Source: Streptantibioticus parmotrematis
GTDB lineage: Bacteria > Actinomycetota > Actinomycetes > Streptomycetales > Streptomycetaceae
Direction: 5' to 3'
NCBI RefSeq assembly: GCF_019890615.1
Contig: NZ_JAINVZ010000026.1
Coordinates: forward strand, 1 to 64,000
Length of the DNA: 64,000 bases
The notes under the pieces were generated by a model. It did not search any database. It was given only the letters and a program-made list of their open reading frames with translations, and was not told the origin of the DNA. Shown here piece after piece: positions 31,039 through 38,696 of this stretch (position 1 is the stretch's first letter; the number at the start of each line of letters is the position of its first letter). The position numbers were made by a program, and so were the translations under genes.

Positions 31039-32387
31039 CTACGCGGCGACCAGTTCGCGGGCCTGGGCGTCGAAGTCGGCGACGAGTCGGTTTCGTCCGA
31101 AGGGCCGCATGCGCTGCCGCAGGTCCTGCACCGCCTCGACGGCACGGGACGACTTGACCTGCCGCGTCAGCCTCAGCGTGCGGACTCCGGCGGCGTACGC
31201 CGAATCGAGGTCACGCCGTTGCAGGTGGGAGACCGCGAGGGCAGCCTGTGACATCGCCCCTCGACGAGCCCGCTTCTGGGCCTTGGCATGGGCGATGGAA
31301 CGGCGCGCGTGCTCCTCGGCCGCCTCCGCGTCACCCAGGTCGCGGAAGGTATTCGCGTGCTCGCCGTGCAGGTACGCGGGGTCGATGAATGCCGCCCACT
31401 CGGATTCCTTGTCGAGGTCGACCCGCTCGTACGCCTGCTCGGAGCGCGCCACCGCCTGTGCGGCCGCCGACTTGTCACCGAGCAGCGCGAGTGCCCGCGC
31501 TTCCAGGCACCACAGGTCGGCCAGGCAGGCCGGCGAGGCGGTCCTCGACAGCCCCTGCCGTCCCGCCTGGGCGAGACGGCGGCCCTCGGCGGGGTCGCCG
31601 AGCAGCGTCGCCTGGTCGGCCATCCCCGCGAGCACGTGAGCACCCAGCGCCGGGTTCCTCGACTCCTCGGCGAGCCTGAGCGACTGGATCAAGTACCGCT
31701 GTGCGACGCCTTGTTCGCCGTTGTCATAGGCCATCCAGCCCAGGAGGTAGGTCTGTTCGGCCGCTGCCTCGCACAACGCCTGGCGAACGCCCTCGTTGTG
31801 GGCACGCCGGAGCAGCGGATACACGTGCCGCGTCATGTACTCGGTCAGGGCGAGCCGGCCCGACCCCCCGCCCTGGAAGATGTCCATGCGCTGGAAAGTC
31901 GTGAACATGTTCTTGACGGCGGACACGTCCTCGAGACGCACCCGGGGCCCCGGTACCGGTTGCTGGTCGAGCGTGTTCAACAACCAGTCCCGCGAGGGCC
32001 CTACACCAGCCACGGCCGCAAACGGCGCGGCTGCAAGGAACTTTCGTCGGTCCACGTCAGCTCTCCCCAAGTCTGCGACCACCTCCACCGTAGCCGCGTA
32101 CGAAGGGTGTACACGAGCGCGGCATCGGCCGAGCCACCGTCGCCAAGCCCGAGATCGTACGTTGTGATCCGAAATCCGAAGTGGTCGGAGAAGACGTCGG
32201 CGAGGATGTCGGGAACGGGGGCTCGCGGCGTATCGCCTTCGAGCCAGCACCGCACGCGGGTCGCATCCGGTGAGATGTGCGGCTGGTTCCACCGAAGCGC
32301 CTTGGATTTCACGCGTCGACCCAGCTCTCCCCGGCTCATCCTGGACCGTTCGAGCATCTGCGCGAGCTTGTCGCTCGGCGTCTTCAT
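31039..32387 (-). pseudogene. XRE-TPR transcriptional regulator, interrupted by a frameshift
   Basis: The 5' frame starts at ATG 32387 (GGAG site upstream). It encodes an HTH-like region LAQMLERSRMSRGELGRRV, then RCWLEGDTPRAPVPDILAD and GGSADAALVYT. At 32101-32110 that frame leaves the family pattern. The minus-strand reading then continues one base out of phase with HPSYAATVEVVADLGRADV and DRRKFLAAAPFAAVAG, followed by TPR-like helices (CLEARALALLGDKSAAAQAV and similar) to the TAG at 31039. Relatives in Streptomyces read ...ALVYTPSYAATVEVV... without a break, so one C appears lost in a run of C. The gene is either broken or the assembly has a base error. It diverges from the RsbW-like gene and would naturally regulate the island. 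Confidence 0.75.
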
Positions 32388-32541
32388 ACTCCAGCCCTCC
32401 CGCGACGTGGGGTAGCGAAAGCGACACCCTCCGACACCCCTCACGACGGTACCCCGACCCTCGTCACGCGTGTTGCCTGGTCGTAGGAACCAATCCGGTC
32501 AAGACCCGGACCGGAGCCCGTCCGCGCACAAGGGGAGACGC

Positions 32542-32982
32542 ATGATCGAACGACGACGGGGCGCGATTCTCGCCCGCCGCACGCCTGCTGAGGCTCCACC
32601 GTCCGTGGTGGTCTTAGCGGGCGAGCCGAAGTCGGCAAGCTTGACACGCGAGTTCGTGCGCGCGTTCGTCCGGCACCACGCGCCGGACGCTTCCGAGGAC
32701 CATGTCGAGACAGTCGTCCTGGTGGCATGCGAGATGGTCACCAACTCGATCCGTTACGGAACAGGCCCCGGCGACTCATTACAGCTCTCGCTCGACACCG
32801 ACGACGCCCGCACCCGCGTGGAGGTACGAGACCCGGTGCGACGTCGTCCTCGACCACGCCCCGAGTCGCAGCAGCGCGACCGAGGACGCGGCCTGATCAT
32901 TCTCGACGCCCTGTGCCGCGAATGGGGCGTCGTCGAGGCCCAGTTCGGCAAAGCGGTGTGGGCGGAGGTGGGGGCATCGTGA
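32542..32982 (+). CDS. RsbW-like ATP-binding protein (GHKL fold)
   Basis: 146 residues. The GHKL ATPase N-box is EMVTNSIRYGTG (about 79-90) and a late G-box is RGRGLIILDALCREWG (about 118-133), as in RsbW/SpoIIAB anti-sigma kinases. The middle portion RRRPRPRPESQQRDRG is unusually basic. In Streptomyces such solo ATPases commonly sit beside XRE-type regulators; most have no assigned partner. The ATG has AGGGGA nine bases upstream. It is transcribed away from the frameshifted regulator and toward the aaRS-like gene 107 bases on. It could be an anti-sigma kinase or an ATP-dependent accessory of the island. Confidence 0.75.
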   Translation: MIERRRGAILARRTPAEAPPSVVVLAGEPKSASLTREFVRAFVRHHAPDASEDHVETVVLVACEMVTNSIRYGTGPGDSLQLSLDTDDARTRVEVRDPVRRRPRPRPESQQRDRGRGLIILDALCREWGVVEAQFGKAVWAEVGAS

Positions 32983-33089
32983 CGTTCGCCCGACGACGCC
33001 TCTGATCAACCCGCGGACGGGCCCGACCACCCGCAGCACACCCCGCACCAGCCGCGGACTCCCACGTATCCACCGAGGGGGAAGACAAG

Positions 33090-34205
33090 ATGACCGCATA
33101 CCCCGTATCGCCGAACACGGTCCTCGCGAACGCGCTCAGCCACGCCGAGGACGTGCTCACGCCCCGAGTCCTCGCCGCCGCGCCGGAACGCATCGTGTTC
33201 GTCGTCGGGACGCAGATCAACGGGGCCCCGCACATCGGGACCTCCCTGGTGCAGTCCCTCACGTTCGCCACGGCGGCCCGGCTGAGGGACACATTCGGTG
33301 TCCCGGCCGAGGTCCGGTTCGGCGCCCTCGACAACGCGCCCCACGCTGTCGTCGACGATCGGCGAACCGGGCACCGGTACCAGCGCACCTATGCGCACGC
33401 GCTCGGCCAGGAGGTCATCGCCGACCAGATCGACACGCTGTACCGCCCACTCTTCGACGCCCTGTCCGAACGGTTACGTGTCCCGTACGCCGTCGAGACC
33501 TACAGCCAGCAGCAAGCCGGTGAGCGTTTCCGCCGGACGTGGCTGCGTGTCCTGCCGCGGATGGACGCCGCTCGGTGGTGGCTCGCGCCCTCCACGGGCG
33601 TGGCGCACCTCCGCGTACCGTGCCCACAGCCCGGCTGCGGGTGGGCGGAGAAGTACGCCGAGCGCACTCACGTACAGGCCGCCGACGCGGACCGTGCCAC
33701 GATCACGGCCGTCTGCCTGTGCCACGGCGAGTACGAGATCATCATCGACCGGAACGGCGAGGCGTACCTCGACCTCGCGACGCTGTACCGGAACCTGGTC
33801 AAGGAACTCGCCGTCGCCGACGAGCACGACACCCTGCACGTGATGGTGAAGGGGAGCGACTGGGTCTTCGGCTCGCACCTGGTCGACGGTGCCCTTCAGG
33901 CAGTCGGCCTGGCACCCGGGCAGCTCCCCGCCCGCCTGTTCTGCCCGCAGATCGTCAGCGACACCGGTGCCAAGTTGTCCAAGTCGATGATCCGCGAAGG
34001 GCGGGGGTCCTTGCCCGACGGCGCGGCCTCCTGGATGCTCGACACACGGGAGTGGCCCGGGCCGCAGTCCGAGTACGTCGAGCGCCTCCTCGGCATGACC
34101 GAGGTCGTGCTCTCCGACCCCCGGCACTTCTTCCGCTCGTACTCCGCCCGCGAACTGCGCCGGATGATGACCAGTCCGGCAGCCAGGAGCATCCCCTCCC
34201 CATGA
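33090..34205 (+). CDS. Class I aminoacyl-tRNA synthetase-like protein lacking an anticodon-binding domain
   Basis: 371 residues. The Rossmann signature GAPHIGTSLVQ has His48 in the HIGH position, and the KMSKS loop appears as KLSKS at 295-299 (DTGAKLSKSMI). Between them lies a cysteine-rich insert (VPCPQPGCGW ... VCLCHGEYE), possibly zinc-binding, and HVMVKGSDWVFGSH, which aligns in place with the GKDH region of class I lysyl-tRNA synthetase. Only about 70 residues follow the KLSKS loop, so the usual anticodon-binding helical domain is missing. It probably activates an amino acid or related acid with ATP, but whether it charges a tRNA, a peptide or a small molecule is unknown. A GAGGGGGAAG ribosome site precedes the ATG. 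Its stop overlaps the ASCH gene by four bases. Confidence 0.75.
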   Translation: MTAYPVSPNTVLANALSHAEDVLTPRVLAAAPERIVFVVGTQINGAPHIGTSLVQSLTFATAARLRDTFGVPAEVRFGALDNAPHAVVDDRRTGHRYQRTYAHALGQEVIADQIDTLYRPLFDALSERLRVPYAVETYSQQQAGERFRRTWLRVLPRMDAARWWLAPSTGVAHLRVPCPQPGCGWAEKYAERTHVQAADADRATITAVCLCHGEYEIIIDRNGEAYLDLATLYRNLVKELAVADEHDTLHVMVKGSDWVFGSHLVDGALQAVGLAPGQLPARLFCPQIVSDTGAKLSKSMIREGRGSLPDGAASWMLDTREWPGPQSEYVERLLGMTEVVLSDPRHFFRSYSARELRRMMTSPAARSIPSP

Positions 34206-34561
34206 CGCAATCTGCTGCCGCTCACGTACGCGAACTCAACCTCTACCGGCGGTACTTCGACCTGGTCGCCGCCGGGCGGAAGACGACCGAGGTGCGGGTG
34301 AAGTACCCGCACCTCGCCGACCTCGCCGCAGGCGACGTCATCCGCTTCCGGGTCAAGGGCACCGACGAGACGTGCGACGTGCTCGTGAAGCGGGTCAACG
34401 GGTATCCCGACTTCGAGGCCCTGCTCGACGGCGAGGGGGCGGCGAACGTCAACCCGACGGCCACGCGCGAGGAACAGCTCGCGAGCATCCGCGCCATCTA
34501 CCCGCCCGAGAAGGAAGCGCTCGGCGCCCTCGCGATCAGGATCGAACTGCTCGCTCCCTGA
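34202..34561 (+). CDS. ASCH-domain protein
   Basis: 119 residues forming a single PUA-like ASCH domain. The family signature GxKTxExR appears as GRKTTEVRV, with Lys27, Thr28, Thr29, Glu30 and Arg32. It is followed by LAAGDVIRFRVKG and a C-terminal half with YPPEKEALGALAIRIELL. ASCH proteins bind RNA or modified nucleosides; the E. coli member YqfB hydrolyses N4-acetylcytidine using equivalent Lys/Thr/Glu residues. The ATG sits in the stop of the aaRS-like gene (ATGA), so the two are translated together and likely work on the same RNA or nucleotide-linked product. Confidence 0.82.
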   Translation: MTQSAAAHVRELNLYRRYFDLVAAGRKTTEVRVKYPHLADLAAGDVIRFRVKGTDETCDVLVKRVNGYPDFEALLDGEGAANVNPTATREEQLASIRAIYPPEKEALGALAIRIELLAP

Positions 34562-34589
34562 CCGGCAGCCCCTCGACCAGCCCGAGCCA

Positions 34590-35879
34590 TCACGAACGCG
34601 GGGCGACCTTGGACAAGCCGTTGATCACGCGGTCCATCGCGTCGCCGCCCGTCGGGTCGGTCAGGTTCGCCAGGAGCTTCAGGGTGAAACGCATCAGCAT
34701 CGGGTGGGTCAGGCCGCGCTGGGCGGCCAGCTTCATGATCTTCGGGTTGCCGATCAGCTTCACGAACGCCCGGCCCAGCGTGTAGTAGCCGCCGTACGTG
34801 TCCTTCAGGACCTTCGGGTAGCGCTGGAGGGCCAGCTCGCGCTGGGCCGCGCCCGCGCGGGCCGCCGCCTGGGTGATGACGTCCGCGGCGATCTGGCCGG
34901 ATTCCATCGCGTAGGCGATGCCCTCGCCGTTGAACGGGTTGACCAGGCCGCCCGCGTCGCCGACCAGCAGCAGGCCGCGGGTGTAGTGCGGCTGGCGGTT
35001 GAAGGCCATCGGCAGGGCCGCGCCGCGGATCGGGCCGGTCATGTTCTCCGGGGTGTAGCCCCAGTCCTCCGGCATGGACGCGCACCACGCCTTGAGGATC
35101 TCCCGCCAGTCCAGCTCCTTGAAGTCGGCGGAGGTGTTGAGCACGCCGAGCCCCACGTTGGACGTGCCGTCGCCCATGCCGAAGATCCAGCCGTAGCCGG
35201 GCAGCAGCCGGTCCTGGGCGCCGCGCCGGTCCCACAGCTCCAGCCAGGACTCCAGGTAGTCGTCGTCGTGGCGCGGGCTGGTGAAGTACGTGCGCACCGC
35301 GACGCCCATCGGGCGGTCCTCACGCCGGTGCAGGCCCATGCCGAGCGACAGCCGGGTGGAGTTGCCGTCGGCGGCGACCACCAGCGGGGCGTGGAAGGTG
35401 ACCGGGGTCTTCTCCTCGCCGAGCTTCGCCTCGACGCCGGTGATCCGGCCGGTGCGCGCGTCGGTGATCGGCGCGCCGACGTTGCAGCGCTCGTACAGCC
35501 GCGCGCCCGCCTTCTGCGCCTGCTGGGCCAGCTGCTGGTCGAAGTCGTCCCGCTTGCGGACCAGGCCGTAGTCCGGGTACGTGGCCAGCTCCGGCCAGTC
35601 GAGTTCGAGCCGCGCCCCGCCGCCGATGATGCGCAGGCCCTTGTTGCGCAGCCAGCCCGCCTCCTCGGAGATGTCGATCCCCATGCCGACCAGCTGCTTG
35701 ACCGCGCGCGGGGTCAGCCCGTCGCCGCACACCTTCTCGCGGGGGAACGCGGTCTTCTCCAGCAGCAGCACGTCCAGGCCGGACTTGGCCAGGTGGTAGG
35801 CGGTGGCCGAACCGGCGGGACCGGCTCCGACCACGATCACGTCGGCGGTGCGCTCGGTGTCGACGGTCGGCTCTGTCAC
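34590..35879 (-). CDS. Geranylgeranyl-reductase-family flavoprotein (candidate menaquinone-tail reductase)
   Basis: 429 residues from the GTG at 35879. The FAD-binding motif GAGPAGSATAYHLAKSG lies near 18-34, CGDGLTPRAV near 57-66, and GDAGGLVNPFNGEGI near 300, all typical of the geranylgeranyl reductase group. Known relatives saturate isoprenoid chains, for example MenJ of mycobacteria on menaquinone. Streptomyces make partly hydrogenated MK-9, and menG and mqnC are neighbours, so menaquinone-tail reduction is a reasonable inference; archaeal-type lipid or carotenoid substrates are less likely. An in-frame upstream start at 35924 would add 15 basic residues. Confidence 0.8.
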   Translation of the reverse strand: MTEPTVDTERTADVIVVGAGPAGSATAYHLAKSGLDVLLLEKTAFPREKVCGDGLTPRAVKQLVGMGIDISEEAGWLRNKGLRIIGGGARLELDWPELATYPDYGLVRKRDDFDQQLAQQAQKAGARLYERCNVGAPITDARTGRITGVEAKLGEEKTPVTFHAPLVVAADGNSTRLSLGMGLHRREDRPMGVAVRTYFTSPRHDDDYLESWLELWDRRGAQDRLLPGYGWIFGMGDGTSNVGLGVLNTSADFKELDWREILKAWCASMPEDWGYTPENMTGPIRGAALPMAFNRQPHYTRGLLLVGDAGGLVNPFNGEGIAYAMESGQIAADVITQAAARAGAAQRELALQRYPKVLKDTYGGYYTLGRAFVKLIGNPKIMKLAAQRGLTHPMLMRFTLKLLANLTDPTGGDAMDRVINGLSKVAPRS

Positions 35880-36037
35880 GGTCCAGTCTCCAGTCCGCTG
35901 GGCGAATCTACGGGGGATGTGCACGGGTGGGGACGGCGGCGCTCGGGCCGGGCTTCCGTCCGCGACGAGTCTAGGCAGGCGGGGCGGCGAGGGGGACGGC
36001 CGGGCGCGGCGTCACGGCCACGCGGGGCGGACCGCCC

Positions 36038-36730
36038 TCAGGCCTTCGTGGCGCGGTGCAGCGCGACGATGCCGCCGGTGAGGTTGCGCCAGGCCGGCCG
36101 CGACCAGCCCGACTCGGCCAGCAGCGCGGCCAGGCCCGGCTGGTCGGGCCAGGCGCGGATGGAGTCGGCGAGGTAGACGTACGCGTCCGGGTTGCTGCTG
36201 ACGGCGGTCGCGACCGGGGGTAGCGCGCGCATCAGGTACTCGGTGTAGACGGTGCGGAACGGCGCCCAGGTCGGGTGGCTGAACTCGCAGACCACGATCC
36301 GCCCGCCGGGCCGCGTCACCCGCAGCATCTCGCGCAGCGCGCCCTCGGTGTCCTGCACGTTGCGCAGGCCGAAGGAGATGGTGACCGTGTCGAAGACGTC
36401 GTCCGCGAACGGCAGCCGGGTCGCGTCGCCCGCGGTGAACGGCAGTCGGGGGTGGCGCCGCTTGCCCTCGCCCAGCATGCCGAGGGAGAAGTCGCACGGC
36501 ACCACGCGGGCCCCGGCGCGTTCGAAGGGCAGCGAGGAGGTGCCGGTGCCGGCCGCCAGGTCCAGCACGCGGTCGCCCGGGCGGGCGTCCACGGCGCGGG
36601 CGACCGCCTTGCGCCACAGCCTGCTCTGGCCCAGGGACAGCACGTCGTTGGTGAGGTCGTACTTGGCGGCGACGTCGTCGAACATCGAGGCGACGTCGGA
36701 CGGCTGTTTGTCCAGGAAGGCGCGGGTCAC
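36038..36730 (-). CDS. menG: Demethylmenaquinone methyltransferase
   Basis: 230 residues. The SAM site is [15 protein letters not shown], and the UbiE/MenG signatures are present as [19 protein letters not shown] and [18 protein letters not shown] with [10 protein letters not shown]. It performs the last ring methylation of demethylmenaquinone at the membrane. The GTG at 36730 is preceded by only a G-rich stretch and a TATGCT hexamer seven bases away, so the mRNA may be leaderless. It is the gene next to the tail reductase. Confidence 0.92.
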   Translation of the reverse strand: MTRAFLDKQPSDVASMFDDVAAKYDLTNDVLSLGQSRLWRKAVARAVDARPGDRVLDLAAGTGTSSLPFERAGARVVPCDFSLGMLGEGKRRHPRLPFTAGDATRLPFADDVFDTVTISFGLRNVQDTEGALREMLRVTRPGGRIVVCEFSHPTWAPFRTVYTEYLMRALPPVATAVSSNPDAYVYLADSIRAWPDQPGLAALLAESGWSRPAWRNLTGGIVALHRATKA

Positions 36731-36820
36731 GCCCCCAGCATAGGCAGCGCGCGACGGCCCTCCGCGAACCGCCCCGGGCGCCCGGCCCCGCACCGCGTAC
36801 ACCGGCCCGGGCCCGCGCCC

Positions 36821-37267
36821 TCAGCGTCTGCGGTGCAGCACCCGCCCCGCCAGCACGGTCGCCAGGCACTCCCCCGTGTCCCCGAGGACCGTCAGGTCCG
36901 CACGGGCGCCGGGGGCCAGCGCGGGCGTCCCGGCGGCGTCGAGCACCCTGAGCCCGCTGCGCCGCGCGGCGTCCCGCAGCGCGGGCTCGCTGACGTGGCG
37001 GGCGACGACGGCCGCCGCGCCCGTCCGCATCACCGCGTACACCCGCTCCCGCGGACTGGGCGCGTCCGGCAACGGTCCGTCGTGCACCAGGGCGGGCCCG
37101 AGCGTGCCGGGCCAGCGCCGCACGCGGGCGGCCGGGAAGCGCCCGACGGCCTCGTCCAGGGTGCCGACCGCCTCGATCCGGTCGCCGGACACCACCACGG
37201 CGCCCTCCGGCACGGGCGCGCCGTCCCAACGCGTCCGCAGCAGCGGCGCGGTGTGAATCGTCAGCAC
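36821..37267 (-). CDS. Imidazolonepropionase-like short protein, barrel-less amidohydrolase remnant
   Basis: 148 residues. The N-terminal half has the beta-sandwich layout of amidohydrolases (VPEGAVVVSGDRIEAVGTL) and the C-terminal part the matching strands (LAPGARADLTVLGDTGECLATVLAGRVLH). The metal-binding (beta/alpha)8 barrel between them is nearly absent: no HxH motif and none of the other metal ligands. Seven bases separate it from mqnC, so it is in that operon. Some bacteria use an amidohydrolase to deaminate aminofutalosine, so a descendant of such an enzyme, now non-catalytic or structural, is an attractive but unproven idea. Confidence 0.65.
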   Translation of the reverse strand: MLTIHTAPLLRTRWDGAPVPEGAVVVSGDRIEAVGTLDEAVGRFPAARVRRWPGTLGPALVHDGPLPDAPSPRERVYAVMRTGAAAVVARHVSEPALRDAARRSGLRVLDAAGTPALAPGARADLTVLGDTGECLATVLAGRVLHRRR

Positions 37268-37273
37268 CGGGGA

Positions 37274-38476
37274 CTACGACGCGTCGATGAGCTTCAGCTC
37301 GGGATGCGCCGTGCCCCCCTCGATCGCCGTGGACGAAAGGTGCGACACCACATGGTCGTTGACCGGGTCGTTCGCCGGGTCGTCGTGGACGACGAGGTGT
37401 TCGTACGTGGTCGCGCGCTGCGCGGGGACGCGGCCCGCCGAGCGGATCAGGTGGATCAGCTCCATGCGGTTGGAGCGGTGCTTGGCCCCGGCCGAGGAGA
37501 CCACGTTCTCCTCCAGCATCACCGAGCCCAGGTCGTCGGCGCCGTAGTGCAGCGACAGCTGGCCGACCTCCTTGCCGGTGGTCAGCCACGAACCCTGGAT
37601 GTGCGCCACGTTGTCCAGGAAGATCCGGGCGATGGCGATCATGCGCAGGTACTCGAAGAGCGTGGCCTGCGTCATGCCCTTCAGGTGGTTGTTCTCCGGC
37701 TGGTAGGTGTACGGGATGAACGCGCGGAAGCCGCCCGTGCGGTCCTGGACGTCGCGGATCATGCGCAGGTGCTCGATGCGCTCGGCGTTGGTCTCGCCGG
37801 TGCCCATCAGCATCGTGGAGGTGGACTCCACGCCCAGGTTGTGCGCGGTCTCCATGATCTCCAGCCAGCGCTCCCCGGACTCCTTGAGCGGGGCGATCGC
37901 CTTGCGCGGGCGCTCCGGCAGCAGTTCGGCGCCGGCACCGGCGAAGGAGTCGAGGCCCGCGGCGTGGATGCGGCGGATGGCGTCCTCGACGGAGACGCCG
38001 GAGATGCGGGCCATGTGCTCGACCTCGGAGGCGCCGAGGGAGTGGATGACCAGCTGCGGGAACGCCTTCTTGATGGCGGAGAAGTGCTCCTCGTAGTACT
38101 CGACGCCGTAGTCCGGGTGGTGGCCGCCCTGGAACATGATCTGGGTGCCGCCCAGCTCCACGGTCTCCGCGCAGCGGCGCAGGATGTCGTCGAGGTCGCG
38201 GGTCCAGCCCTTGGCGGTGTCCTTCGGCGCCGCGTAGAACGCGCAGAACTTGCACGCCGTCACGCAGACGTTGGTGTAGTTGATGTTCCGCTCGATGATG
38301 TACGTGGCAATGTGCTCGGTGCCCGCGTAGCGGCGGCGGCGGATCGCGTCGGCCGCGGCGCCCAGCGCGTGCAGCGGCGCACCGCGGTACAGGTCGAGGG
38401 CTTCTTCCGGGGTGACCCGGCCCCCGGCGGCGGCACGGTCGAGCACGGACTTGAGGTCGGCCTCCGAGGTCACCAC
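37274..38476 (-). CDS. mqnC: Dehypoxanthine futalosine cyclase (radical SAM)
   Basis: 400 residues. The radical-SAM cluster motif CVTACKFC has cysteines 71, 75 and 78. Other MqnC features are YIIERNINYTNVC, MFQGGHHPDYGVEYYEE, AYQPENN-like YTYQPENNHL and the C-terminal LHYGADDLGSVMLEENV. It cyclises dehypoxanthine futalosine to cyclic DHFL, the third dedicated step of the futalosine route to menaquinone. The first of two adjacent GTG codons (38476) is best spaced from GGAGGG. The partner enzymes MqnA and MqnE are in this window; MqnB and MqnD are not. Confidence 0.93.
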   Translation of the reverse strand: MVTSEADLKSVLDRAAAGGRVTPEEALDLYRGAPLHALGAAADAIRRRRYAGTEHIATYIIERNINYTNVCVTACKFCAFYAAPKDTAKGWTRDLDDILRRCAETVELGGTQIMFQGGHHPDYGVEYYEEHFSAIKKAFPQLVIHSLGASEVEHMARISGVSVEDAIRRIHAAGLDSFAGAGAELLPERPRKAIAPLKESGERWLEIMETAHNLGVESTSTMLMGTGETNAERIEHLRMIRDVQDRTGGFRAFIPYTYQPENNHLKGMTQATLFEYLRMIAIARIFLDNVAHIQGSWLTTGKEVGQLSLHYGADDLGSVMLEENVVSSAGAKHRSNRMELIHLIRSAGRVPAQRATTYEHLVVHDDPANDPVNDHVVSHLSSTAIEGGTAHPELKLIDAS

Positions 38477-38696
38477 GTCGTCGTCCCTCCGGGGTTGCGT
38501 TGACGGACCGTCTCAGCCTACCGGGTCGCATCCGGCGCCGTTCTGGCCCGTTTTGTCCGCGCGGCGGGCTGGCGCGGACCCCTCGCGGGGCGCTCCCGGT
38601 CCCCTCGCTGCGGCGCGGGTACGCCCGTGACACCCCCAAATCGTCCGGCTACCCTCTTGACCGGCAAGCGCGCGCGAAGCTACTGGGGGAGCCGGG

